Shown piece by piece: positions 21,044 through 31,356 of a DNA stretch of 64,000 nucleotides. Each line of letters begins with the position of its first letter. The stretch's first letter is position 1. This DNA is from Ancylobacter tetraedralis. Its GTDB lineage: Bacteria > Pseudomonadota > Alphaproteobacteria > Rhizobiales > Xanthobacteraceae. The notes beneath the pieces were generated by a model, which saw only the letters and a list, made by a program, of their open reading frames with translations, ran no database searches and was not told where the DNA came from. The stretch lies in assembly GCF_014195655.1 (NCBI RefSeq), contig NZ_JACICD010000001.1, positions 286,682 through 350,681 on the forward strand. The letters run 5' to 3'. The position numbers and the translations under genes were made by a program.

Positions 21044-22267
21044 ATGAAGCTGTGTGAAACCTCGCTGTCGCGTCGCGCCGTTCTCGGCACGTCCGGCGCG
21101 CTGTTCGCCTGGGCGTTCATGCCGCGCTTCGCCTTCGCCGCCGGCGCGCGCGACGCCCGCTTCGTCTGCATCGTGCTGCGCGGCGCGCTGGACGGGCTGG
21201 CCACCGTCGCCCCGGTCGGCGACCCCGCCTATGCCGGGCTGCACGGAGATCTCGCCCTCTCGCTCACCGGCGACATTCCGGCGCTGCCGCTCGACGGGTT
21301 CTTCGCCCTGCACCCGTCGATGCCCAATTTCGCCCGGCTGTACAAGGCGGGTCAGGCCAGCGTCGTGCATGCGGCGGCGACCGGCTATCGCGACCGCTCG
21401 CATTTCGATGGCCAGGACGTGCTGGAAAGCGGCCAGCCGGCGCCCGGGCGCACCGAATCGGGCTGGCTCAACCGTTTCCTCGCCGGCTTGCCGGCGGGCG
21501 AGCGCATCGCCGCGCAGGGCGCGCTCGGCGTCGGGCCGGTGGCGCCGCTGGTGGTGCGCGGCCCCGCGCCGGTGCTGGGCTGGAGCCCCGCCGTGCTGCC
21601 GCCGGCCGGGGACGATCTCGCCACCCGCCTCACCGCGCTCTATGCCGAGCGCGATTCCGGCCTGCACCAGGCGCTGCTGGACGGGCTGAAGACGCAGGAC
21701 CTCATCGCCATGAACGGGCCCGCCATCAAGCGGCAGGGCGGGCCGGCCGATCCCAAGGGAATGAGCCAGACCGCGCTGGGCGCCGCCCGACTTCTGGCCC
21801 GCGACGACGGCCCGCGCATTGCCGGGCTCGCCTTCGAGGGCTGGGATACCCATGCCAATGAGGGCGGCGTGAAGGGCCAGCTGGCCAATCGGCTGGGCGG
21901 GCTGGACGACGCGCTCGGCGTCTTCGCCGCCACGCTGGGCCCGAAATGGAAGGACACCGCCGTGATGGTGGTGACCGAGTTCGGCCGCACGGCGCGGATC
22001 AACGGCACGCAGGGCACCGATCATGGCACGGGCACGGTGGTGCTGCTCGCCGGCGGCGCCATTCGCGGCGGCCGGGTGATCGCCGACTGGCCCGGCCTCT
22101 CGGAGGCCGCGCTGCTGGAGGGCCGGGACCTCCGGCCGACCGTTGACGTGCGGGCGATCGCCAAGGGGCTGCTCGCCGACCTGTTCGGCGCCCCGGCCGG
22201 CTATCTCGCCCGCGACGTGTTTCCCGATACCGACGCGATCGCGCCGTTCAGGGATCTGGTGGCCTGA
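21044..22267 (+). CDS. DUF1501 domain-containing Tat-exported protein
   Basis: A 407-residue protein with a Tat signal (SRRAVLGTSGALFAWAFMPR, cleavage near AFA/AGA). The DUF1501 body contains VLRGALDGLATVAP, ALHPSMPNFARLYKAG, HFDGQDVLESG, GWDTHANEGG and VVTEFGRTARINGTQGTDHGTG, which recall the alkaline phosphatase/sulfatase superfamily to which DUF1501 is related. It is probably a periplasmic partner of the DUF1800 protein. An AGGAGATG site inside the preceding gene's end serves as ribosome site. Function unknown. Confidence 0.92.
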   Translation: MKLCETSLSRRAVLGTSGALFAWAFMPRFAFAAGARDARFVCIVLRGALDGLATVAPVGDPAYAGLHGDLALSLTGDIPALPLDGFFALHPSMPNFARLYKAGQASVVHAAATGYRDRSHFDGQDVLESGQPAPGRTESGWLNRFLAGLPAGERIAAQGALGVGPVAPLVVRGPAPVLGWSPAVLPPAGDDLATRLTALYAERDSGLHQALLDGLKTQDLIAMNGPAIKRQGGPADPKGMSQTALGAARLLARDDGPRIAGLAFEGWDTHANEGGVKGQLANRLGGLDDALGVFAATLGPKWKDTAVMVVTEFGRTARINGTQGTDHGTGTVVLLAGGAIRGGRVIADWPGLSEAALLEGRDLRPTVDVRAIAKGLLADLFGAPAGYLARDVFPDTDAIAPFRDLVA

Positions 22268-22376
22268 GCCGGGTGATGCTTCCGATCGGGTCTTGGCGCC
22301 ATCCGACACCCGTGTTTCGATGGAGGGAATACCGGCCGTGCCGCGCAGGCCGGCACTGGCCGCAGGAGAGCGATGC

Positions 22377-22982
22377 ATGACCGTTCGGAACGAGGCGCTT
22401 CAGGCCTTTCTCGACGCCTGCTTTTTCGCCTATGAGCGCGCGGCGCAGGCGCCCGAGGCCAGAAACTCGCTCGCCGCGATCAAGGTCCGGCTGGAGGCGC
22501 CCGCAGCGCCCCGCGCCACGCCCGGCAGCCGACTGCCGGCCTGCGACCACCTCGACGCCGCGCTCGACACGGCAGAGGCTGTGCCGTCCGTCGCCGGGCT
22601 CATCGCCGCCTTCCGGGTGCTGGAGCCGATGCTGGCCTGGCGCCGGCGCCCCACCCATGACGATACGGCCAGCGCCAATTTCGTCGATGGCCATGCCAAC
22701 GCGATGATTGTCGGCCCCGGCGGCGTGGAGGAGCGGGAGGATGTCTGGCTCGGCGTCTCGCTGCTCGCGCCCCATGTACGCTATCCCGACCACGACCATG
22801 CGCCGGAAGAGACCTATCTCGTGCTCTCGGGGGGCGAGTTCCGGCACGGCGAGAGCGATTGGTTCGCACCGGGCATCGGCGGCTCCTTCTACAATGTGCC
22901 GGCGATCCGCCATGCCATGCGCTCGGGCGACGCTCCGCTCTTCGCGCTGTGGGCGCTGAAGGTGGAGCGGTCGGCGGCCTGA
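22377..22982 (+). CDS. DMSP lyase-like cupin (DddQ/DddL family)
   Basis: A 201-residue cupin related to dimethylsulfoniopropionate lyases, which cleave DMSP to dimethyl sulfide and acrylate. The cupin motif runs YPDHDHAPEETYLVLSGGEF and later YNVPAIRHAMRSG. Tyr136, His139, His141, Glu145, Tyr147 and His179 fall at a constant +16 offset from the six active-site residues I remember for Ruegeria DddQ (Tyr120, His123, His125, Glu129, Tyr131, His163). The ATG has a GCAGGAGAG ribosome site; another ATG four bases upstream is out of frame. No acrylate-use or DMSP-transport genes adjoin it, so the true substrate is open. Confidence 0.8.
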   Translation: MTVRNEALQAFLDACFFAYERAAQAPEARNSLAAIKVRLEAPAAPRATPGSRLPACDHLDAALDTAEAVPSVAGLIAAFRVLEPMLAWRRRPTHDDTASANFVDGHANAMIVGPGGVEEREDVWLGVSLLAPHVRYPDHDHAPEETYLVLSGGEFRHGESDWFAPGIGGSFYNVPAIRHAMRSGDAPLFALWALKVERSAA

Positions 22983-23079
22983 GGCCGATGGGTGGGGCGC
23001 GGGCTGGCGTGCCGGGCTTGCCGCAAACTGCACCGATAATTGCTTGTCCGATGTCTCACCTCGGGCTTAGCGTGACGAC

Positions 23080-24738
23080 ATGTCCTTTCCGGCCACACTG
23101 ATCGACCTCGCGGGATTCATCGCGTTGCTGCTGTGGGGCACCCATATGGTGCAGACCGGCGTGCAGCGTGCCTTCGGGCCCCGTCTGAAGGCCATTCTGG
23201 GGCGCGCCCTGAATGGCCGGCTGCGGGCCTTTGCCGCCGGGCTCGGCGTAACCACGCTGCTCCAGAGCAGCACCGCCACCGGCCTGATGGTGACGGGCTT
23301 CGCGGCCGGCGGGCTGGTGGAACTGGTTCCCGCGCTGGCGGTGATGCTGGGCGCCAATGTCGGCACCACGCTGATCGTGCAGGTCCTGTCCTTCGACATC
23401 GCCATGGCCGCGCCCATCGCCATCCTGGTCGGGGTGCTGATGTTTCGCCGGGATTCCTCCTCGCAGACCCATGATCTCGGCCGCGTGCTGATCGGCCTCG
23501 GCCTGATGCTGCTCGCGCTCGGCCATCTGCTCGACCTCATGCGCGACTATGAGGATGCGCCGAGCCTGCGGCTGCTGCTGGGGGCCATTTCGACCGCGCC
23601 GCTGCTCGACGTGCTGCTGGCCGCCGGCATCACCTGGGCGGCGCATTCCAGCGTCGCGGTGGTGCTGCTGGTCATGTCGCTGGCGGCCAATGGCGTGGTG
23701 CCGCCCAATGCCGCCTTCGCGCTGGTGCTCGGCGCCAATCTGGGCACCGCGATCAATCCGCTGCTCGAAGGGGCGGCCGGCGATGATCCGGTGGCCCGGC
23801 GCGTGCCGCTCGGCAACCTCCTGATGCGGCTGGCGGGCATTGCCGTGGCACTCGCCGCGCTGCAGCCCATCGGCCAGCTGATGGTGACGTTCCAGCCCGA
23901 CAATGCGCGGGCGGTGGCCGACTTCCACACCTTCTTCAACATCGCGGTGGCACTGGTCTTCCTGCCGGTGCTGGGCCCGCTCGGGCGGCTGCTGGCCTTC
24001 CTGCTGCCCGCCCGCGCTGCCGCGGCCGACCCGGGCAGCCCGCTCTATCTTGATCCCGCCGCCAAGGAGACGCCCATCGTCGCGCTGGGCGGGGCGGCCC
24101 GCGAGGCGCTGCGCATCGCCGATGTGCTGGAGACGGTGCTGAGCGATGCGCGCGAGGCGCTCCGAAACGGCGACCGGCGGCTGATCGTGGAGACCCGGCG
24201 CCGCGACGACGTGATCGACCGGCTCAACATCGCCATCAAGTCCTATCTCACCTCGATCGACCCCGACGAACTCGGCCCGCACGACCACCTGCGCCTGCAG
24301 CAGGTGCTGACCTTCACCATGAATCTGGAACAGGCGGGCGACGTGGTCGACCGCCATCTGCTGCCGCACGCCTCCAAGGGCCTCAAGCGCGGCCTGGCCT
24401 ATCCCCGCGAGCGCCAGCAGGAATTGTTGGCGCTGATGGATCGCCTGATCGGTAATCTGCGCACCGCAGCGTCTCTCTTCATGACCGAGGATCCGCGCGC
24501 GGCGCGACTGCTGGCCGACGAGAAGGTGGCGTTCCGCGAGGCCGAGACACGCGCGACGCTGCAGCATTTCGAGCGCCTGCGCGGCAGCCAGCTCTCCGCC
24601 GCGCAGGCCAGCGCCCTCTATCTCGATCTGCTCAGGGACATGAAGCTGATCAACAGCCATCTCGTCTCCGCGGCCGCCTATCCCGTTCTGGAGCGGAGCG
24701 GCGAATTGCTGGCCAGCCGCGTCGCACGGGGTGACTGA
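23080..24738 (+). CDS. Na/Pi cotransporter family protein with PhoU-like tail
   Basis: A 552-residue transporter. The N-terminal half has the duplicated NptA/SLC34-type repeats with LLQSSTATGLMVTGF and AAHSSVAVVLLVMSL (QSS-type motifs), plus GANVGTTL and GANLGTAINP. About eight membrane helices end near residue 310. The C-terminal 200 residues are cytoplasmic and helical, with PhoU-like heptads (VLETVLSDAREAL..., QVLTFTMNLEQAGDVVDRHL). It probably moves phosphate or another anion with sodium. It stands alone with no pho genes nearby. Confidence 0.9.
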   Translation: MSFPATLIDLAGFIALLLWGTHMVQTGVQRAFGPRLKAILGRALNGRLRAFAAGLGVTTLLQSSTATGLMVTGFAAGGLVELVPALAVMLGANVGTTLIVQVLSFDIAMAAPIAILVGVLMFRRDSSSQTHDLGRVLIGLGLMLLALGHLLDLMRDYEDAPSLRLLLGAISTAPLLDVLLAAGITWAAHSSVAVVLLVMSLAANGVVPPNAAFALVLGANLGTAINPLLEGAAGDDPVARRVPLGNLLMRLAGIAVALAALQPIGQLMVTFQPDNARAVADFHTFFNIAVALVFLPVLGPLGRLLAFLLPARAAAADPGSPLYLDPAAKETPIVALGGAAREALRIADVLETVLSDAREALRNGDRRLIVETRRRDDVIDRLNIAIKSYLTSIDPDELGPHDHLRLQQVLTFTMNLEQAGDVVDRHLLPHASKGLKRGLAYPRERQQELLALMDRLIGNLRTAASLFMTEDPRAARLLADEKVAFREAETRATLQHFERLRGSQLSAAQASALYLDLLRDMKLINSHLVSAAAYPVLERSGELLASRVARGD

Positions 24739-24880
24739 GTGGAGCGGGGTCGGGAAATGGAGACCGCGAAACGGTAGGGAGCGAAGTTTTTCGCCAGAAA
24801 TATTGCGCCACGTCGCGTCGATTCGCCACTTTCGGGAGAATCGCGGTATAGCATCGCGATCCATTCACCCTCGGGACCGC

Positions 24881-25126
24881 ATGATGAGCCCCCCGCCCAC
24901 CCGCCGCTTCGGCGGCTCAGCCCGCGAAAATGCCGAGGCCGCGTTCAAGAGCGCCACGACGAAGCCGGCAGCGGAAGCGCCTGTCGTCAGGGCTCCTGTG
25001 CTGCCGAGCGCGAAGGAAATCGTCTCCATCCGCCTCGATCGCGAGGTGCTGGAGCATTTCCAGCAGGATGGCGCCGGCTGGCAGGAACGCATCAATGCGG
25101 CGCTGCGCAAGGCTGCCGGGTTGTGA
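24881..25126 (+). CDS. BrnA-like antitoxin / ribbon-helix-helix-type protein
   Basis: An 81-residue protein whose C-terminal half reads KEIVSIRLDREVLEHFQQDG and then GWQERINAALRKAAG, the pattern of BrnA-type antitoxins (a strand for DNA binding followed by two helices). The N-terminal 40 residues are low-complexity. No BrnT toxin gene precedes it, so it is an orphan and may be only a DNA-binding regulator. Two adjacent in-frame ATGs are possible starts. Confidence 0.7.
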   Translation: MMSPPPTRRFGGSARENAEAAFKSATTKPAAEAPVVRAPVLPSAKEIVSIRLDREVLEHFQQDGAGWQERINAALRKAAGL

Positions 25127-25210
25127 GGGCGGGCGCGTTGCCCGTCGCCCGGACGTCGTTCCCCCTCGGTTGGTCCTCACATCCCGCTAGGCAGCACGGT
25201 TTCCAGAAAC

Positions 25211-25387
25211 ATGCATGAAAAGCTTCAGTCCCTTCGCGTCCGCCTGCTGTCGGCGCAGCGCGACCTCATCAAGGCCGCGGCCGAGGCGGGAACGATTCCC
25301 TCGGACAACATGATGCGCAAGATCGCCGACATGGAAGTCACGATCGGCGCCCTCGAGGCGATGATCGAGGACGAGAAGGCGAACTGA
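25211..25387 (+). CDS. small helical protein
   Basis: A 58-residue ORF starting MHEKLQSLRVRLLSAQRDLI and ending MEVTIGALEAMIEDEKAN. It is strongly amphipathic and helical, with no membrane segment. Codon use fits the neighbours (G/C in third positions). It lies 84 bases after the BrnA-like gene on the same strand. No family is recognised; a short coiled-coil protein is the only description supported. Confidence 0.55.
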   Translation: MHEKLQSLRVRLLSAQRDLIKAAAEAGTIPSDNMMRKIADMEVTIGALEAMIEDEKAN

Positions 25388-25751
25388 GAGGCCGGACGGG
25401 AGCCGGGCGTTCCGTTCCTGCGGCCAGCACCCCCGCGCCGCGGGCGCCCCCCATCCGCCTCGTCCGACATGATCGCGCGACTTGGTCCGGCTCCGGAGGC
25501 GTGGAATCTCCCGTCGCCGAGCGGGCTTCGAGGGGCGGAAGAAGCCTGTCATTGCGTCATCGCCGATCTGCGGCCCCGGGCTTCTGCCGGCGGTGCGTTG
25601 CGGCCGGGCACCGGATCCACATCCTGATCCACGTCCTGCCGGGCGGGCGCCTCCCGCTGCTGCCGCGCGGCCCCTGGCGATGGACGCTACGCCGAGCCGA
25701 GCGACGGACGGCCGGGCAGGCGTATCCCTCCGCCCCGGGGCGCCCGGCTTC
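25388..25751. other. gap between convergent genes
   Basis: A 364-base gap between the small helical ORF and the HAD hydrolase. Several frames are open only because of high GC and show no family resemblance. I see no clear terminator, repeat or RNA. Confidence 0.4.
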
Positions 25752-26396
25752 CTAGAGCAGACCGATCCCGTCGAGGAAGGTTTCCAGCCGAGAGGCATGG
25801 GTGAAATGGTGGGCGCGCAGGCCGGCGGCGCGGGCGCCGTCCACGTTTGTCGCCTTGTCGTCGATCATCACCGCTGCGGCGGGGTCGACGCCATGCAGAG
25901 CGGCGAGGCGCCGATAAATCGCGGGGTCCGGCTTCTTGGTCGCGAATTCGGCGGCGACATGCATGGAGGGGCCGAACAGCGCGCGCAACTCCGGCACCAG
26001 CGCGTCGAAATGCTCCTTCATGATGAAGCCGTTATTGGTCAGGAGCGCGATCGGCACGCGCGCGCTCACCCGGGCCGCAAGGGCCGTCACGGCGGGATCC
26101 AGCGTCATGGCGAGCCGGCGGGTGTCATGCCATTCGCGGCGGCCGAACGGCACGCCGAGGGCGGCGGCTACGGCGTCGAGATAGGCATCGGCGGAAAGCA
26201 GCCCGGCATCGGAGGCATCCTCGATGCCGCTCGTCCAGATGCGCCGCTCGATCTCGTCATGCGTCAGCCCGGCCAGCCGGCCGATGGCCGCGCGGCGGGC
26301 CTCGACATCATAGCGCAGCAGCACGTCGTCCATGTCGAACACGACGAGACGCACGTCCGGGCCGGGGGAGGGGGAGGCTTCGTCCGGTGCGGTCAT
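25752..26396 (-). CDS. HAD family hydrolase
   Basis: A 214-residue haloacid-dehalogenase-superfamily phosphatase. Motif I is VVFDMDDVLLRYD (nucleophile Asp and the +2 Asp), motif II is LLTNNG, motif III is the Lys in TKKPDPAIYRRL, and motif IV is VMIDDKATNVDGARAAG. A helical cap lies between motifs I and II. The pattern resembles subfamily IA phosphatases such as YihX/glucose-1-phosphatase; the substrate is unknown. It starts 10 bases after the stop of the upstream IalB-like gene. Confidence 0.9.
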   Translation of the reverse strand: MTAPDEASPSPGPDVRLVVFDMDDVLLRYDVEARRAAIGRLAGLTHDEIERRIWTSGIEDASDAGLLSADAYLDAVAAALGVPFGRREWHDTRRLAMTLDPAVTALAARVSARVPIALLTNNGFIMKEHFDALVPELRALFGPSMHVAAEFATKKPDPAIYRRLAALHGVDPAAAVMIDDKATNVDGARAAGLRAHHFTHASRLETFLDGIGLL

Positions 26397-26406
26397 GCAC
26401 GGTTCC

Positions 26407-26925
26407 TCACGGCAGCGCGTCGAACCCTTCGCCGAATCCCTTGAGGCTGAGCGGAATGCCGATGCCTTCTTCGGGCGTCTGGAAGACGATGAAGGTGGCG
26501 CTCTGGCCGCTGCGCAACTGGCTGACCAGCTTGTCGTCCATCACCACCTCGGCCACGCAGCCATTGGGCACGCAGCGCACGAAGCCGGCGCGGCCGACAT
26601 CGGCATTGTCGATCTTGAGGCCGAGGCCCGAGGGCAGCAGGACGCCGAGCGGCGCGAGCACGCGCAGCAGGCGGCTCTGCTGGTCGGCCGTCTTCAGCAC
26701 GATGACGGTGAGCCCGACATTGGGCCGGTCCTCGGCCTGCACGCTTTGCAGCAGAACGCACTGCTCGGACTGCGCGCCCGGGGGGGTGTCGCAGCGGACC
26801 TGCCACTCGCCATGGACCGAACGGACCACGCCCTGGGCCTGCGCCCCGTTCGCGGACGACGCGATGAACGCGAGAACCGCGAAAGCTGCCAAAAAAGCCG
26901 AACGGAGGGCCGCGAAGCCGCGCAT
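26407..26925 (-). CDS. invasion associated locus B (IalB) family protein
   Basis: A 172-residue secreted protein. A signal peptide (MRGFAALRSAFLAAFAVLAF, cleavage near AQA/QGV) precedes the IalB core: HGEWQVRCDTPPGAQSEQC and VRCVPNGCVAEVVMD, with four conserved cysteines, then FIVFQTPEEGIGIPLSLKGFGEG. It probably lies in the periplasm or outer membrane. The family name comes from Bartonella and does not imply virulence here. The ATG has a GGAGA ribosome site. It probably forms a unit with the downstream HAD gene. Confidence 0.88.
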   Translation of the reverse strand: MRGFAALRSAFLAAFAVLAFIASSANGAQAQGVVRSVHGEWQVRCDTPPGAQSEQCVLLQSVQAEDRPNVGLTVIVLKTADQQSRLLRVLAPLGVLLPSGLGLKIDNADVGRAGFVRCVPNGCVAEVVMDDKLVSQLRSGQSATFIVFQTPEEGIGIPLSLKGFGEGFDALP

Positions 26926-27162
26926 GGGCTGTCTCCAGATAATGTGCACGAGGAGTCTTCTAAAGAAACGCCGCTGCGGGACAAGGCGAATCATGCCGTC
27001 ACCGCGCTCGTGTGCGGACAAGGGTGTCCCGCGTACAACGCCCGAGGCCGATGTCAAGAATGGGGCGGAGGCTCCCGAGCAAGTAGAACGGTTCCAGGCA
27101 CCCGACGTCATGTCGCAGGACCCGGACCCCCTCGGTGCGTTGCTCAGGTGTCCTTTTTGTGT

Positions 27163-27176
27163 TTGATGAAGATCAA
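27163..27176. promoter_or_regulatory. FNR/FixK-type box upstream of coxB
   Basis: TTGATGAAGATCAA is a perfect TTGAT-N4-ATCAA palindrome, the consensus for FNR/FixK/Anr regulators. It lies 112 bases before the coxB start in the divergent coxB/IalB promoter region. This predicts oxygen-responsive control, probably repression of the aa3-type oxidase at low oxygen. Confidence 0.75.
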
Positions 27177-27287
27177 ATGCCTCCGGTCTGCCGGGCGCTT
27201 GGGCAAGGCCGGGCGACCTGCTGGCGTCGGGCGACCCGGCTGGGCCGGGCCACCTGGCGGCGCGGAAACCGGAGGCCCGGGGAGTTG

Positions 27288-28208
27288 ATGGGAGTGAAGA
27301 TCGCGATGACGTCGTGGATCCGCAGCGCTGCGCGTAACGCCGCCGGCTTCTTCATGGGGATTGCCGGCGGGGCCGTCGGTTTCCTGGCATTGGCCATGGC
27401 GGGCGCTGGCGTCGCCGCGGCCGGGACGGGCCAGCCGTCGCCGTGGCAGATCAATCTCCAGGGAGCGGCCTCGCCGGTCATGGAGAGCATTCATTCGTTC
27501 CATGATTTCCTGCTGTTCATCATCATCGGCGTGGTGGTGCTGGTGCTGGCGCTGCTGATCGTCGTGGCGTTGAAGTTCAACGAGAAGGCCAATCCGGTGC
27601 CTTCCCGCACCACCCACAACACGTTGATCGAGGTGGCCTGGACCGTGGTCCCGGTGCTCATCCTCGTGGCGATCGCCATTCCCTCCTTCCGGCTGCTGTT
27701 CCTCGAACTCGACCTGCCCAAGGCGGACCTCACCGTGAAGGTTACGGGGCACCAGTGGTACTGGTCCTACGAATATCCCGACAATGGCCCGTTCAGCTTC
27801 GACAGCCTGATGGTGGCGACCGAGGATCTGAAGCCCGGTCAGCCGCGCCTGCTCGCGGTCGACAACGAGGTGGTGGTCCCCGTCAACAAGATCGTCCGCA
27901 TCCAGGTGACGGCGGCCGACGTGATCCATTCCTTCGCCTTGCCGTCCTTCGGCGTGAAGATCGACGCCCTGCCGGGCCGGCTCAACGAGAGCTGGTTCCA
28001 GGCGACGAAGGAGGGCGTATATTATGGTCAGTGCTCGGAACTGTGCGGCAAGGACCATGCCTTCATGCCGATCTCCATCCGCGTGGTGAGCGAGAGCGAA
28101 TTCACCGCATGGGTCTCGGAAGCCAAACAGAAATTCGCCGCGGCCGACCTGCCGACGCGGGTCGCCCAGGGCGCGCCGACGGCCGAGGTGATCGCGTCCG
28201 CGCCCTGA
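27288..28208 (+). CDS. coxB: cytochrome c oxidase subunit II
   Basis: A 306-residue CuA subunit of aa3-type oxidase, which takes electrons from cytochrome c. A signal/anchor (about residues 20-45) is followed by two transmembrane helices (about 75-97 and 115-137) and the periplasmic cupredoxin domain with HQWYWSYEYPD. The CuA ligands are in GQCSELCGKDHAFMP plus His in DVIHSFALPSFG. The ATG at 27288 has a GGGGAG site; MTSWIRS at 27306 is an alternative. It is first in the operon coxB-ctaD-ctaB-(CoxF-like)-ctaG-ctaE. Confidence 0.97.
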   Translation: MGVKIAMTSWIRSAARNAAGFFMGIAGGAVGFLALAMAGAGVAAAGTGQPSPWQINLQGAASPVMESIHSFHDFLLFIIIGVVVLVLALLIVVALKFNEKANPVPSRTTHNTLIEVAWTVVPVLILVAIAIPSFRLLFLELDLPKADLTVKVTGHQWYWSYEYPDNGPFSFDSLMVATEDLKPGQPRLLAVDNEVVVPVNKIVRIQVTAADVIHSFALPSFGVKIDALPGRLNESWFQATKEGVYYGQCSELCGKDHAFMPISIRVVSESEFTAWVSEAKQKFAAADLPTRVAQGAPTAEVIASAP

Positions 28209-28280
28209 GCGCGTCCGCCGATACCCGGGTTTAGAAATACAAGACCAAGCGCGTACGAGACGAAGCGCGCCAGCGCGTGA

Positions 28281-29888
<1,608 letters not shown>

Positions 29889-30041
29889 CCGGGCGCCTGG
29901 CCTGAATTCCCCCGACGCGGATCCTGCCGCGCCGGGCGTGCCTGAAGCTGCGGGGCGATCGTCCGCCCCTGCACGGGTCCGTCGATGTTCCGGCGGACCA
30001 CCGAACAGGAGCGTCGCCCCGGACGGCGCCGGAGTGAGTGA

Positions 30042-31019
30042 ATGACCGACCTAGCCTCGCGCGATTACGACATGCCCCGCCAGGAGGCGCTCAACGCGGC
30101 GCTCAACGGGGCGCGGGCGGTCGATGGGCTGCATCACGGCTCGGTGGCCGACTACATCGCGCTGCTGAAGCCGCGGGTAATGTCGCTCGTCATCTTCACG
30201 GCGCTGGTCGGCATCGTGCGGGCGCCGGGCGCGGTGCATCCGGTCATCGCCTTCACGGCCCTGCTGTGCATCGCCATCGGCGCCGGCGCCTCCGGTGCGC
30301 TCAACATGTGGTGGGATGCCGATATCGACGCGGTGATGAGCCGCACGCGGCGCCGGCCGGTCCCCGCGGGCCGCATCGCGCCGGGCGAGGCGCTGGCCTT
30401 CGGCATGACGCTGTCGATCGGCGCGGTTCTGGTGCTGGGCCTGCTGGTCAACGAATTGTCGGCGGCGCTGCTGGCTTTCACCATCTTCTTCTACGTCGTC
30501 ATCTATACGATGTGGCTGAAGCGCTGGACGCCGCAGAACATTGTCATCGGCGGCGCGGCCGGTGCCTTCCCGCCCATGGTCGGCTGGGCGGCTGCGTCCG
30601 GCGGCATCGGGCTGGAGAGCGTGCTGCTCTTCCTCATCATCTTCTTCTGGACCCCGCCGCATTTCTGGGCGCTGGCGCTCTACAAGTCGGGCGACTACGA
30701 GCGCGCGGGCGTGCCCATGCTCCCCGTCGTGGCCGGTCCTTCCGAGACGCGGCGGCAGATCCTGCTCTACACGCTGGTTCTCGTGCCGCTGGCCATGTCG
30801 CCCTTCTTCCTCGGCATGGCGGGAGTAGCCTACGGGATCGTCTCCGGCATCGCCGGCGCGGGCATGGTGCTGCTGGCGGCACGGGTCTATCGCCGGCGCG
30901 AGGGTGCGCCCGCCGAGAAGGCTGCCCGGCAGCTGTTCGGCTTTTCCATTATCTACCTGTTCCTGCTCTTCGCCGTCCTCCTCGTCGAGGCGGTGGTGCC
31001 GTTCGGGTCCGGGCTTTGA
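30042..31019 (+). CDS. ctaB: protoheme IX farnesyltransferase (heme O synthase)
   Basis: A 325-residue polytopic UbiA-family prenyltransferase that adds the farnesyl chain to heme b, making heme O for the aa3 oxidase. The first acidic motif is [25 protein letters not shown]. The second region is [28 protein letters not shown], and [11 protein letters not shown] is also diagnostic. Nine helices are expected. It follows ctaD by 153 bases and is part of the oxidase assembly operon. Confidence 0.97.
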   Translation: MTDLASRDYDMPRQEALNAALNGARAVDGLHHGSVADYIALLKPRVMSLVIFTALVGIVRAPGAVHPVIAFTALLCIAIGAGASGALNMWWDADIDAVMSRTRRRPVPAGRIAPGEALAFGMTLSIGAVLVLGLLVNELSAALLAFTIFFYVVIYTMWLKRWTPQNIVIGGAAGAFPPMVGWAAASGGIGLESVLLFLIIFFWTPPHFWALALYKSGDYERAGVPMLPVVAGPSETRRQILLYTLVLVPLAMSPFFLGMAGVAYGIVSGIAGAGMVLLAARVYRRREGAPAEKAARQLFGFSIIYLFLLFAVLLVEAVVPFGSGL

Positions 31020-31034
31020 GCAGCGGTGATCGTG

Positions 31035-31349
31035 ATGGCGCGTAAGAGCAAGGGCTATGGCCCCCGCAGCAAGAGCCGCCCGGTGGAGCGCGGCGCGACC
31101 GCGACGGGCGCCGCGGCGGCCGGGGGTGCGGGTCGCAAGATGGCGAGCCGTACGATTGCCGGCCGCTCGACGACTGGCCGCGAGGTTTCGGGTAGCGCGA
31201 TCGACGGGGTGGTGCTGACGCGCGAGCAGCAGCGGCGCCAGCGTCAGCGCTCCATCGCCATCGCGCTGGTACTCGCCGCGCTATGTGTTCTGTTCTATGT
31301 CGTGACCGTCGTGAAGCTCGGCCCCGCCGTGCTGGTCCGGCCGTTGTGA
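31035..31349 (+). CDS. CoxF-like small membrane protein of the oxidase operon
   Basis: A 104-residue protein with a long basic Arg/Lys/Ser/Gly-rich N-terminus (cytoplasmic), then LTREQQRRQRQRSIAIALVLAALCVLFYVVTVVKLGP, a single transmembrane helix with its charged lead-in. Proteins of this pattern sit between ctaB and ctaG in Rhizobiales cox operons and are often called CoxF; an assembly role is presumed. GTG codons at 31026 and 31032 are alternative starts. The N-terminal extension, rich in small and basic residues, is longer than I remember for the family. Confidence 0.78.
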   Translation: MARKSKGYGPRSKSRPVERGATATGAAAAGGAGRKMASRTIAGRSTTGREVSGSAIDGVVLTREQQRRQRQRSIAIALVLAALCVLFYVVTVVKLGPAVLVRPL

Positions 31350-31356
31350 GGCGCCC

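Noticed and set aside
19091..22378. 1095-codon open frame antisense to mutM end, DUF1800 and DUF1501 genes
   Set aside because: Length alone is not evidence at this GC content. The opposite strand carries three clear protein families and the antisense product has none.
23056..24864. 602-codon open frame antisense to the Na/Pi cotransporter
   Set aside because: His/Gln/Arg-rich shadow translation; the plus strand has convincing transporter motifs.
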